In this document: piece by piece, positions 44,796 to 56,803 of the stretch
Numbering within the stretch: position 1 is the first letter of the stretch
Layout: every line of letters begins with the position of its first letter
Origin: Falciphora oryzae
Taxonomy: Eukaryota; Ascomycota; Sordariomycetes; Magnaporthales; Magnaporthaceae
Assembly: GCA_000733355.1 (NCBI GenBank)
Contig: JNVV01000032.1
Location: 267,134-331,133 of the forward strand
DNA length: 64,000 nt
Direction: 5' to 3'
Translations under genes and position numbers: made by a program
The notes under the pieces: model-generated
The model's database searches: none
What the model saw: the letters and a program-made list of their open reading frames with translations, nothing else
What the model was told of the DNA's origin: nothing

Positions 44796-47514
44796 CTACC
44801 AGCCCTTCTTCCGCGCGAACCGCTTGTTCAACAGAGCAAGGACCTTAGTCACGTTGAACTGGACGTATTCCAGATCCAGATCGTCCTGGTTGTCCTTCTG
44901 CATCTCGAGAAGGTCATCCAACTTGAGGTCCAGCTCCAGGAGGCCTCGGTTGCGTCCTGCGATGTCCGCGTGTTAGTCAGTCGAGGCCATCGAGAGAACA
45001 AGTTTTCCAACAAGAGCAAACATACCCTTATAATGCAACGAGATGACAAAGGTCCCAGGCAGCGGGCTGGTGAAGTTGAAGTAGATGTTCGCCCTCCTGT
45101 TGTCTGGGACGTTGCTCTTCTGGATCACACCTTCCTTCTCGAGTTGCTGATGCGTGAACTTGTAGGGGCCTAGGACCTGTTGCTTCTGCGCCTTGCGCCG
45201 CGTCCCCTCACTCTGGCTCCGCACGTTGTGTAGATAGCTCTTGTACGTCTCGAGCTGGCCGACCAGGTACGAGTTGTGGTCGCGGATCGTCTTGTACACT
45301 TCTTCCAGCTTCTGCGTCTCCAGGATGACACCGTCCTTGAGCGAGCCGAGGTGCTGAAGCTCCTGCTCAACCTCGTCCCGCAGCAGCGAGAAGCCGTCCG
45401 ACTTGTCCGTCACCTTCAGCTCCTGCAGCTGACTGAGCAGCTCCATAGCTCGAATGCCCTTGCGCACCATGATGGCGTCGTTCTTGGACGTGGCGGCGGC
45501 GTCGGCGATGCGCTCCAGCCTCAGAGGGCGCCGCGCCACCGACGCGTTCTGAGGTATCGACCGCATGATCTGGACAAAGATGGTCTTGGCCTCCATGAAG
45601 AAGACCTCCTCCTGTGTGATATCCAGGGCGGCCGTCAGGTCGTCAATCGCCGTCTCCCAGCGGCTGAAGAGTGGGAGGTTGATGACGCGATTCTCCTTCC
45701 GCGGCACCTGCCCCGGAGCCTGCCCCAGCTCGCTCATGAGCATGGCGAGGTGCGAGTTCTCGTCCTTGCAGAGGTCTGCGCCGTGCTTGTCGATCAGGGC
45801 GTGCATCGCGTAGATTTCGTTGAGCGTGATAGACAGCTCCAGGTCCTTCTTGGACAGGGCCACGTAGTTGTCCATCTCCAAGCTCTCGTAGAAGTCGCCG
45901 ACCTCGCAAAGATCCAGCATAAACTTGTTGACGCGATCCTTGTTTTGCTGGATGAAGGGCTGCAGCTTCGCCATGTATGGCTCCTTGGCGTACGACGGCT
46001 TGTTGGCGAGATTCTGCAGCATCTTAGCGATCAGAGTGAGCGTCCTCCGTGGGCGGTCGGCGGGCGTCCCATCGATAAGCATGTACGACTTGGGCGTCAC
46101 GATGGCCGGGTTAATGAAGCGCAGGAAGAAAAAGCCACCGATCAACGTGCAGATAACCTGGTCGTTGGCGTCGGGGTATTTCCTCTTGGTGAGACTCCGG
46201 ATCTGTTTGCAGATCCACCGGATTCCATAAGGCGCCTCCTCCAAGCCGTCGATGATAGTGGTCAGGAAGCCGTTGGCGATCTCGGTCAGCATCGTTAGCC
46301 TCGGCTCGATGATTTGCTGCACCTGCAGGTTCTCGGCGGCCTGCTCCCCCGTAATGCCCTTGGGCAGCGAGGCTGGCAGGCTACCGGTGTCCTCCTCGAT
46401 TTGCTCGACCATCCGCTCATAGACCTTCAGGGGGTTGATCTCAAGGTCCAAGTCCTTGAGTTCTATCAAGCTGTTGATCCTATCCGCGAGCACAGACTTG
46501 AGGAAGCTCTGTCCGGGTCCTCGCCTTGTGTAGGTGGTCATCATTCGTGACACGGGAGTGTTCGCACGGAGGAGAGAGGAATATTCGGGAGTGTTGTCGA
46601 ACTGATAGGTCAAGACAGACTATAGTGGAAAGAAATGTCAGTCCAGCTCGCACGTAACAGCAACCCGATAGCGCGCTGATGCACACATCGACATGCTATA
46701 GCCGGATATACAAACCTGGAACATGGTCAGGAGCAAGTGCTCTTCGCGACTTTCGTACTGGTTTCCGTAAATGGTGAACATGACGGTCTGAAGTAATGAG
46801 TCGATCTCGGACATGGAGACCAGACGGCAGAGATGTGCGATGTGCCTCGGCTCGGACTGCAAGAGAAACAGTAGGTTGCCATATTTCTGCGTCTTGTCGT
46901 CGTTCGGGAATGCGCCTTCTTGCATCTCCGTGGCGTCCTCGAGGTGGCTTGCGACTTCATTTTGCTACGAGAGAAGCACTAGTCAGCGATGACGCCGGTA
47001 TTGAAAAAAAAAAAAAAAAAAAAAGGGAGTGTTGATGGGGATTGGCTGCAAGGTTTTGGGGTATGGTAGATCTCGCTCACCTCCTCCAACGCCATACGAT
47101 TCTGGATGAGCAGCGCGATCCTAGAGTCCAGATAGCGCACATCCTTCTCCAGGACGAAGTTCTTCTTGGACTGCGACGAGATCTTGGACTTGAGCTCGCG
47201 GAGGATTTTTTGGGCTTTACCGAAAAGTAACCGCTGTCAGTATAGTATTCGATTGCCGGGTCGCGGCTGGCGGTCGCCTGTCTGCAAACTTGGGCGGTGA
47301 TCGCGGGCCTACCTTTGGCGAGGTCGTCTTCGATTTCGAGGTCGGTCTCGTTGGCGGACATGGACATGTACAATGCCGACATGGAGATTCGCTTCGACTG
47401 GCGGGCGGACCGCGAGCCATCGTAGGACGACATGGTGTTCTGGCGGGAGAGCGGTTGGTAGGATGAGGATGAGGCTGTCGATGCTCGAGATGGAGTCTGC
47501 AGCATGACCGACAT
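44796..47514 (-). CDS. Ras GTPase-activating protein (fission-yeast Gap1/IQGAP-related class)
   Basis: Switches off Ras by stimulating GTP hydrolysis, probably at the plasma membrane. Five exons, 47514-47313, 47214-47081, 46964-46716, 46619-45026 and 44956-44796, give 779 residues. A Ser-rich N-terminus leads to a coiled segment ([14 protein letters not shown]), then the RasGAP domain (about 150-480). Arg213 in SSLLRANTP is at the arginine-finger position, unlike metazoan IQGAPs which lack it, so catalysis is expected. [12 protein letters not shown] (360-371) is the classic RasGAP block. A RasGAP_C/IQGAP tail follows with [13 protein letters not shown], and the protein ends FARKKGW. There is no calponin-homology domain or IQ motif. 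The start is uncertain: the frame is open further upstream (see findings) and ATGs at 47541 and 47505 are alternatives. Confidence 0.92.
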
Positions 47515-48700
47515 GTTGACGGCCGCGCGCCCTGGCAGCATGTGTGGTGGCAGCCCGCAGGAAGGGCACTCGGGCTGGCCGGGGGGGGGGGCTTCAGGAG
47601 AGACCTGACCGCAGCGACTGTTTGGCTGGGGATGCGTGAGCCTGTCGCTGCACGGTAGCGTGGGGACTCGGACCCTAATCAAAGCCAAAAAGGAGAACGT
47701 GGAAACAAAAAGATGCGGCCTCCCAAAAAAGCAACAAGCTAAAAAAGATCGCGAGCCGGTCGGCTTTCGCTAGGTCGCTTCGCTGGGCTCCACCGTCGGC
47801 GTCTCCAATCGCAGGCAGCAGCGGTGGTAGGAAAGAGCCAGGTCAAAAGAGCGGGTGCGCGGAAACCAGGAAGGTGGTGAAAGCGGCGGCGCCGGCTGGG
47901 TTTTCCTTTTTGTGTGTGTGTGTGTGTGTGTTTTTTTTTTTTTTGTCGTTGGAGGTAACTCGAGGGAGGAGCAGCGAAATTCGTCAATTGTTCGATTGAG
48001 GGCAGCGGCGGGGGATGATGGGGCGGGCGGGCGGCGCAGATGCGATTAGGACTAGGGGGCCGAAAATTGGCCAGAGGCTGCTGCTGCTTTGAGAGACAAC
48101 GGAGTGGCGGCGGCTCGCGGTGGTGGTGCAGATGCAGACTGGACGCAGGCGGGACAGGGGTCGCAGCAGGTGCTGTAACAACTTGCGGGAATTCGATTGA
48201 TTCTGGCTTGCGGTCGGAGCGGCTGTCTAAGACAGTCAGGACGCGGCGTTGCTGCGCAAGGCGTGCGTGTGCGTGAATGATGTGCGTGGGTGCGTGTGCG
48301 TCGTGAATGGTGAATGAATGCCTTCCAGTGCTGTGTGGGTGTGTCGGGACAGGAGTGTGTGTCTGTGTGTGTGCCCAGACTGGTGGACGTCGATGGTTTG
48401 GGAATTGGCACAGCTGAGAGCTGGAGGTGATTGAAGGCCGTTGGGGCGGGAGTGGCACCAAGGCCGTGGTGGGCAGTACCGTACCTCGAGAGACTTGCTC
48501 AGAAATGGAGCTTCTGAGAGTGCCGAGTCTTGCTCGTGCAGGATGGGCGGCAATGGCAATGAGCGAACTGCACTCTCCTCAGTACACATGCAAGAGAAGG
48601 AGGGAGGGGAGAGGATGGGATGCGTCAAAGATGCGAGTGGTGAACGAACGGGTGTGTGCAACGGCGATGGATGAGGAAACAAAGCCAGACCCCCCAAACC
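47515..48700 (-). promoter_or_regulatory. Low-complexity leader upstream of RasGAP
   Basis: Composition is CT-rich on the coding strand, with an 11-base C homopolymer (G on the plus strand, about 47581-47591), a GT microsatellite joined to a T-tract at about 47911-47944, and further GT-rich sequence at 48250-48380. A frame of about 240 codons is open on the minus strand from 48461, but its His/Pro/Thr-rich translation just reflects the simple repeats. It is best seen as 5' UTR or promoter. Confidence 0.45.
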
Positions 48701-51700
48701 CCGGCCAATTTGCCGCGGCCGAACAAGCCGGGGCCCCTGTGCAGCAAGGGAGACGGATCAGGCACGACTGGAAGAAGCATGAAAGGGAAAGCGCCATTGG
48801 GCAGGGTGGCAGGCAGGGCAGGCACACACTGGGAAGGCGAGGTTCAGAAGCCAGCAACATTTTGCCCTCCTTCTACGTTCACGCCCTGTGCCGCACCCCC
48901 TCGGCTCGCGATGGGTTATCCCCCACTCTTGAATCCGGCCAAGTCTCATATTGCCATATTGCAGATATCAAGGAGTTATAGTCGTCATGAGTTGTCGGCG
49001 ATATCATGGAATTGTAAAACGGGCGGAATGAACACGGAGCGAGGTGGTAGTAGCATGGTGACCTTTCCACGACAGTCCTTCTCCATCGAAGCAACCAAAC
49101 GAGAACCGCTTCTCCATCCAAGCGGGAATCTCTTCTCCATCAGCCAACTGTTCGGGCACATGCCTGTTTCGCCCCTCCGCTTCTCGGCTCTGCGTCCCCG
49201 GATGTATTGTAGTGGTGTGAATGTCAACCTGTTTAGTGGTGGTGCTGCGACGCCACCAAAGAAGACGATGTGACCATTTTCATCACACAGCCGCAGCCCA
49301 GACGAAAAACCGGTTATCCAGCTGGCCAGCCAGCAGGCCGGCAGTAAGGGAATGCAGAAACACAGGCGATTCTTTTCCGGACAATAGACTTAGCGACTTA
49401 GCGACCTCCGCACACGGCTGTCAAACCCGTGGATGGCTCGCTCGCTGGGTTGTCGGCCGAGCGGCACGAGTAAAGCCGAGGCCTTGTGGCGCACCCCCCC
49501 TCCCATCATGATGGCTGCGGCACTCGTCAACTTTTGTTTGAGATTGCCTGCAGGGGCACTGGTCGTGCAGGACCTGAGTGGCCAGCCGCGGATCTTTGAC
49601 ATGGATCACAGGGGTAAAGTGGGGCGACCACCGGAACGAGTCACGTTGTGCGCATCCAGGAGCTGTTTGTGGTGGTGGTGGTGTGGCATGGGTGTGTTGT
49701 GGTGCCCGCCATTGAAATAAACGGCTAGGCGGGCATTCGCGCTGCAGCCAGCCAGCAGCACACCCCAACCCAAGAGTGCAGTCGACGCCATCGAATAAAA
49801 TCGCAGGCTCACGTCTCCCCCTTGGGCATCAACGCCAGCCTGCCAGCCACCAAGCAAGCACCTCTGGTTGGCTTGAAACACGTCGAGAGATACATAAGGC
49901 TACCTGCCGTCACCGTTACCCTGGCCTGGGACCTCTGCTATTTGTCCGCCAACGACGCACTCCAGTCTTCTGTCAGTCAGCCTGACTGGCTGCGCTGGGC
50001 TGGCTGGCTGGCTGGCTGTTGGCTGGTGGCTCACTGGCCGGCCCGGAAAAGATGCAAGATGCTTCCCTCTCCCATTGTCTGCCACACCTCTCCCTCACAA
50101 TCTCGAGGAGCTTTGACCACGCTGCCGCCGCCCAATCCGGAGTGGTGGTCTCAGTTAGGGTCTAATTGGATCGACCTTTTGTTCTTGTCCTGCAGGCTTC
50201 CCTCGCCTGAGTGACGCACGGAGAGGGGACGTGCGCAGGAGAGGCTGGTCGTAGAGAGCAGTGTGCCGGCCGGCCGAGTTGCCGCGGTGTGCGTTCTCAC
50301 CGGATATGCCATGGCAGGCAGGAGAAAACAAAACATGCGCCGGCCGAGGTTTGGCGGCCAACCTAGCCACGTTGGTGCCTGGCATCGTAGGTACCTAGGT
50401 ACCTACCTATCTGCATGCGTTAGGTGGTGCCCTGGCTGTCGCGACATACTAGCTGGCTGCTTACTGCAACAAGTGCTGGAATCAGCCAGGACTGGCGGCT
50501 ATCAAAACGAAACCCGGACGCGCACGCAGGAAAGATCACCACGATGCGGTTTGAGACGACCCGTACTGAGGTACATGCCTCGCACAGTGCGTCCTCGAAT
50601 TCCATATCATGCATGTCACCCGGCGTGCCAGTCCATCCACAGCCACAGCAGACAGGTTCGGGGATCAAAATGTTCTCGAACGTCAGCGCCCCCTAGTCGC
50701 ATGAAGGACGGTCCCCAGAAGATACGGTGTGCCGGAAACACAAAACAGGGAAAATGGACGGCGGCTGATATGCCCCGTTGTTCCCGCCTTTCCAGTTCCA
50801 TGCACAGCGGTCCCACGGCGGCGAGATGGCGAAAAGGATGGGCCGCGAGCATCATCGAGCCCGTTGCTTCATAGCTCTCCGGTCATCCTAGCCTGGCGTT
50901 TACGGAGGATTATGCGCCTTGCGAAACCGCCATGCGACCGCCCGCACGCCATGTGCCCTTGACTAGCGGCTTCCAGCGAGCCCTGCTTCCGACTATCCTG
51001 TCTGTCCGTCTCCTTTCTTGTTGCCAAATCTCCCAATGGTCTCCTTCTCTTTGCTTCTTGGTTATTTCTTCTCAATCCCGCCAACGTCTATTTCCTTGGT
51101 CCGAATTGCCGGTCCGCCGCCCGCGCGTCGCTTGTGGTCACATATCACATTGCCAGGGGGCTGGCCCCCATTCTCCCTTTCCCTTTCTCGCTGCTCCCTT
51201 TTGGGCGAGCGGCTAGGCCAGATTTCTCAGCCCTCCCATTCCGCAGCCGCGACATGGGGAAAAAAACGGGCTAAGAAACAAAAAGTAAAGAAAAATTTAG
51301 CCTCTTTCCGGAAAGGTTGTGATCGATATTTCTGCAAGGAGCCTCTGCCCCCCTCCCTGGCTGCTGCGAATCTGGCAGGCCTGTCCCTGTCGAGTCCTCC
51401 CTCACCGTCGCTTTCCTCGCGGTCTGCTGTGTTTCGGCGGGAGCAAAGCCAAGAATGGAGTGCATATGCGACATGGGTGTCAGATGAAATATCTGGCCCA
51501 CCATCTGGCTAAGGGAGGGGGAGGGTGGAGTCTTTGTCGTTACCACCTTGCCTTTGCGAATATGGCGTAAGGGAAGGGGATGGACATCGGCAGTCGGGCC
51601 CCTTTTTTTTATTATCGGGGTGGGTTTGGGTCAACTTGGCTCCCGCGGCCAAACATGACAGGGAAATTTGCAGGGGCGAGCAGTTGGGTACGAAACGTCC

Positions 51701-54665
51701 GCCAAGACGATATACTCGGTCGCAAGATGCTATAGTTTGCATGTCTATTGTCCCTCACACTGTTGGCCGCGAGTGTCGTGGCGACTGTGTATGTACCGCC
51801 GTAGCATGTACACGGCCCAGGGGTTTCGTCCGATAAAAAAAAAAAAAAAAAAAAAAAAATCCGTCCCTCGTTCCTTCACGTTTGAACGCTGTTGCCGGCA
51901 TCAGAACTTAATCCCGATCTCCGGAAGAAGCTTGATGTTTCCTCCCCCTTTTTCCCGCGTTCTAGACCGGGTCCCACGAGGGACAAGGCTGTTGCTCGGC
52001 AGTGCAGTATGTACACGGCTGTCGCCCAACCCTCAGGAGCCTCACACTTTGGTCGGGCGGGGTCTAGGCCGCAGTGTCTGTTGGCGGACCCCGGCCGCGC
52101 AGCCAGCCTCACGGAATGGATGATTCGCGCACGGGCGGACCTCCTCCTCCTCCTCCTCTCCCTTCGGGAGCCCCTTACTTTCCCAGTAACTATAAATGCC
52201 GTTTACTCGCCGATCCGTTCCCTACCTGCCCGCTACCACCTACCAAGTCCGGCATCTCGAGCGAAAGCAAATATCGATGTTTCTATACACCGAGCCACAT
52301 ATAGCACTGCCCTTGGGGCCTGTCGTTGGACGGTCCTCGAGGTCTAGGGGGCTGGGCTTGCGGCTTGCATTCTACAGGTCACAGGGATCATAAACGTTAT
52401 TTTACCCGCCACCCATCCAATCCATTTCGAAACGTGGACATTCTTTTTGCTTGCACAGCCAGCTTAAACAAATGTACCGCGTTCGAACGCTATCAATTAG
52501 CCTTTGCGTCAACTTCTTTGCCCTACCCCCTTCACGGCTTCTATAAGAAGGAGAACCTTTTCCGCTTTCCTTTATTTTTCCCCTTCATTTCGCTGTCATT
52601 TTTGCGGCCCTCCAGTTGGGAGGGGTTTGGCAACCAGTTTGGGTTCGACTTACCTTTACGATCCCTGTGGGTTGTAGTCCGCGATCGAGGCATCGTCTTG
52701 TCATCGGCAGAAGTCAATTCTGCCACCTGGCTGGTGGCGTTGATTTAGAAAGCCCAAGATGACACGCAAAATCATGACTTGTCCATTTCGGGCCCGGGAT
52801 GATGGAAAGGATGGAGGTGCTCATCTACCAATCGCGGGGTCACATTACTGTCTGATCTCGATTCGACTACCATCCAGATATGGCAATATCTCTGGATGAT
52901 CCTCTGGCTCGGCGCGGGGCTGAGCTGAACCAGGTTGTCAGGAACGCACTATACCGCACGGTAACAAGGAAACTTACTGGTCGGCAACTGAGCTCAGCTA
53001 TTTCTCTGGAACCTTGATTTTGGCGGCGCTATCTTTGCAGGGGTGTCGTCGATCCTTGTCTAGAAGCCGAGCGTCGATTCACCACAACGGAACTCTTTGC
53101 ATCGGCCTTGCCTCCTGCCCGGCCGAAATTGTGGCATCGGCTTATCTGGATCGTAAATCCGAACCTGCCATGGCCAGATGCATCCATCTGGACGGCAACG
53201 TCGACGTTATCCCTCGATCGATGGCGCCTAGACTCCTGGTTCAAGGCTCAGGCTTTCCGAAGGGTTGGCCTTGATGATTTCGGCCGTCATCCCCAGTGGG
53301 TACTTTACGACCTTGACGCTATCTCATATCGCGCCGGAACCCGTATATATCGAAGAGTAAGATACGTTGATAATCTAGACAGAGGCAGCAGGCCTGCGGT
53401 GCTTTCGATGCCCACTTCCTCCACGGCAGGATTGCTAGAAAAACCATCACTTTCGTTCCACAAACCAGACCGAGAGAGGACTGCCCCCTACGAGGGCTAA
53501 CACTCTCCTCCGGAGCTCTCGTGCCGCTTTGACCGGCTGATGGACACGGTCCCGGCAAAGACAATGCCATTCCTCGCAGAGCGTGCCCATCGCGCGTGAT
53601 GGTCGTGGGAAACCAGCCACATGGGCAAGCTGCAAGGGACCTGTTTTTATTTGCCAAGAACCCGCGGTGGCGCGCCCCCGGAGAAACACGAGATGCCCGG
53701 CTGCCTGCCCCGTCCGCCTCGACGTAGGTTCCCTTTAGGTGTGCGTGCGAACCCCCGCCGGGTCTTGGCTCTGACGTCCCTCAGGTCACAAGGTTAAGTT
53801 GAGGTGCAGCTAGGCATTGCCGGGCAAGCAAGCCGGACAATCAGTCACACCGCCCTCGTCTGTGCTCGTGCTCTGTGTAACCAAAAAAAAAAACCAACCC
53901 TCCTCCTGATTAACGTATACGCAGAGTACGCCAATATCCAACCAGTCTAGCCAGTGAGTGCGGAGGTGGTTCCAATGCAGGTCAGGTCGACTACTGCACG
54001 CTCCGTCACAGACATTGAACTTGGCTGCTGCAAGGGAGAGAAAGAGGGGTTTCGGTGGCGTAGTATAGGTCAGCCTGTTTCTCCTCTGGGGCTGGGGCTT
54101 GCCCCGATTTCACCTCAGCCCGCGAGCGACACACCCCTCCCTTTGCCAGCCGGGAAGAACAAAAAAGCAAGCCGTGTAACCCGACTAGCGATGCATGTCT
54201 CTGCACGCACCGTTTCCCCATCCCCATTGCTGTCCCCGGCCCCTTAGTATAAGTGTCGTTGACCAATCGATGGCCCGTACAACCTTGCCGATTACCCGGG
54301 ACTCCTTGGTATTTCTTTGAAGCCTGGCCTAGACTAGACCACTCTCCGCATGGCAATCGGCGCGCCTGTCGGCCCGTAGTTTTTGAGGCCGCCGCGCTGC
54401 TTACCAGTACTTCTCTTCTCCCTGACGGCTCTATTCAGCCCTACCTTGACGTATCTATCTATCGTACGGTGGATACCAGCTTGTCGGGGGCCGCAACGTG
54501 CCAGCAATATCAGGAGTACTAGCTCATTTGATCTCCCTGGCCTCAAGGTGCGCCAAGGTCAAGCCGAATCAGTCGACGCAGGTCTGTCTGGTGAAGCACG
54601 CTCCCTGCGCCTACGGATGTTTCTCGTCCAACCATTATCGTAAACCCTCTCAAATGGCTCACCCT
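48701..54665. other. Gene-poor intergenic region of about 6 kb
   Basis: No protein family could be recognised on either strand. Content: a 20-base perfect palindrome at 50387-50406, a GGCTG run near 50004-50025, an A-tract of about 25 bases at 51836-51860, and a CTC run at 52142-52158. It holds the upstream DNA of RasGAP on the left and the 3' flank of the MFS transporter on the right. A poorly conserved or non-coding transcript could be present. Confidence 0.4.
50387..50406. repeat. 20-base perfect palindrome of GTACCTAG units
   Basis: A 20-base sequence built on alternating GTACCTAG reads the same on both strands. Similar GGTACC-rich stretches appear near 63266-63285. Such TACCTAGG-type low-complexity motifs are frequent between genes in Sordariomycetes. 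Confidence 0.75.
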
Positions 54666-56803
54666 CTAGATAACAGCACCGCCAGGATTCCTCTCCGGCG
54701 TCCAAGACCCTCGCCCTGAGCCGCCACCGCCACCAGCACCTCCAATCGCCTTCTCCGCGTCCCCACCCCCCTGCGGCGCCGACGCCACCGGCGGCTGCTG
54801 CCCCCCTGCCCGCCCCGCCCCGCCCCGCGCGCGCTTGCTCTCGTTGCGCGCCGCGTCCTCGCGCATGCGGCGGATGACGGGGCTGCGCGCCTGGATGCTC
54901 TCTCCGTACCTGTAAAAGACCAGCGGGATGGGGATGAGGAGCGCCTCGAGCAGGCCGAGGAGCGTGCCGGCCCACTGCGGTGTCAGGGCTGCGTACATGG
55001 CGGGCCCCGCGAGCGGGAGCGTGGCCCCGAAGACGGATCGGATAACGGCATTGCCCGCCATGGCCGAGGCGGCGTAAATGCCGTAGGCGCCGGCGATGTA
55101 GTTGCTACCGTAAATAAAACATAACGTGTTTCCCGCGCCAAAAGGGATTCCGGCCGCGATGGGCACGGCCCAGTGGATGCTGACGGGTAGCGACGTCCAG
55201 GAAAAGATAAGCTGACCGATCGGTGTTAAAATTGCACCGATCACCATAAGGCTGCCCGCCGCCTCGGGCCGGGGACGGCCTGTTTCCGGGTCGCGTGGGT
55301 GTGCATTAATGAGCCGCCGGCAAAACGGCTCCGCTGCGATGGCGGTAAGCGTCCCGATTCCTTGTCCCATGAAGGAGAGGCCCGTCATGCCGATGCTCCA
55401 GCCGCGGTGCTGCACAAACACGATGGGGTACGCGACGAAGCAAAGGTATAAAATGCCGTAAATAATGGAAATCCACGCGTTGAAAAACCACAGGATCGGC
55501 TCGGTGAAGGCAAGCACGAAAGGGCGGCTGAGGTTGAGTTTCACCAGGTCCGCCTTGGACATCTTCCTCTCGTCGTAGCGGCTCCACCAGCGGTCGTCAT
55601 CCGTCTCTTTCCGGCGCTTGGCCGCTTTGGCCTGGAGGATGACCGGCGCGTATGTCTCCTTGACGGTCACCATTAGGATGACGGTCAGGCCCGCGAGGAT
55701 CAGCACCAGCCAGTGATTCCAGCGCCAACCGAGAAACTGGGATACGAAACCCCCTATTAGAGGGCCCGTGATAGGTCCGTTGAAAGGAGCGATGCTCCAG
55801 AGCGACATGCACAGCGCGCGATACTCCTCGCTCGAGATGTCGACGATGGTGCCGGTGGCGTTCGAGGTCATAACGGCCCCGAAGAGAGCTCTGCAGAAGA
55901 TAACATCAGATATTAGTGGTTATAAAATGGGCCGAAAAAAGGGCGAAACAACTTGGATGTCAAGAAGGGAGGATGTGAAGTCGGAGCAAAAACTCACCCA
56001 AAGAATCTGACGAGAATAATCCCCCATAGAGACGTGGCCACGCCTGTCGGGATGACGAGGAGAGTGAAAATGGACAGGCAGGATATGTATAATAGTCTGC
56101 GTCCGTATAGCTCGCTGAGGGGTGCCAGAACGATGCTGCCGACGGCCAATCCCATAAGGTAGCTGGTGACGCCAAGAGTGGCGATGGCCGTACTCTGGAC
56201 GCCAAACTCGGCCATAAGGAGTGGTATCTCTGCGGTATAACTGGTGCTATACAAGACAACGACCCATGTGGAGAAGGAGACGCAGAAGATGACCCAGCCA
56301 CGGTACAATATCGACCAGGAACGCGGGTTGTCGCTCGCTCTGCCGCCGTCTCCGTCTTTGCCGTCCCCCTCGGCGTCACCTTCGTCGAACACGACCTCGT
56401 ACTCGGGGGCCCGGGAGGCTGCGCTTCGAGCACTTGCAGCCGTGCGGGGTCGTGATAGTGGCTCTGGATCCGCAAAGTCATCATCGTAGTCGATGTGGCC
56501 CAGCCGCCCGGGACCATGGCCACTAGTGCCGGGTAACGAGCCGCGCTCGGACCGTGCCCCAGGGCCTCTTCGGTGCTGCAAGCTCGTACGGGCGCTTGCG
56601 GATGGCCTTAGAGTCTCTAGTTGAGCCGCAGTCTTGGTATCATGGCCAACAACACGTTCGGTCTCGGTCACAGATCCCACCCTGCTGCGAGGGGGACTGT
56701 CGTCCGACCCGGCTGATCCCTCTGATAGAGAGGTTACGGAGCCTGCATCTGGATCATTGTCGGCCTTTTCGGGGTCCTTATCGGGAGCCGCCATCTGCGG
56801 CAT
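54666..56803 (-). CDS. MFS drug/polyamine-type H+ antiporter (DHA1 family)
   Basis: Plasma-membrane major-facilitator protein with the features of 12-helix drug:H+ antiporters (Tpo1/Flr1-like). Two exons, 56803-55998 and 55890-54666, give 676 residues. A long hydrophilic N-terminus (about 1-180, Ser/Asp/Arg-rich) precedes the first helix (WVIFCVSFSTWVVVLY). Motif A-like GSIVLAPLSELYGRR and the antiporter motif C-like FNGPITGPLIGGF are clear. A central charged loop (KAAKRRKETDDDRWW) separates the two six-helix halves. The C-terminal ~70 residues are Arg/Gly/Ala-rich. The splice restores RFFGALFGAVMTSN. The start at 56803 is the first ATG in frame; a second Met follows three residues later. The substrate cannot be predicted. 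It is not surrounded by biosynthetic genes. Confidence 0.93.

Noticed and set aside
45276..46298. 340-codon plus-strand frame inside the RasGAP gene
   Set aside because: Antisense shadow. The minus-strand frame encodes the conserved RasGAP domain.
47739..48461. 240-codon minus-strand frame upstream of RasGAP
   Set aside because: His/Thr/Pro-rich translation generated by GT and CT simple repeats. More likely 5' UTR.
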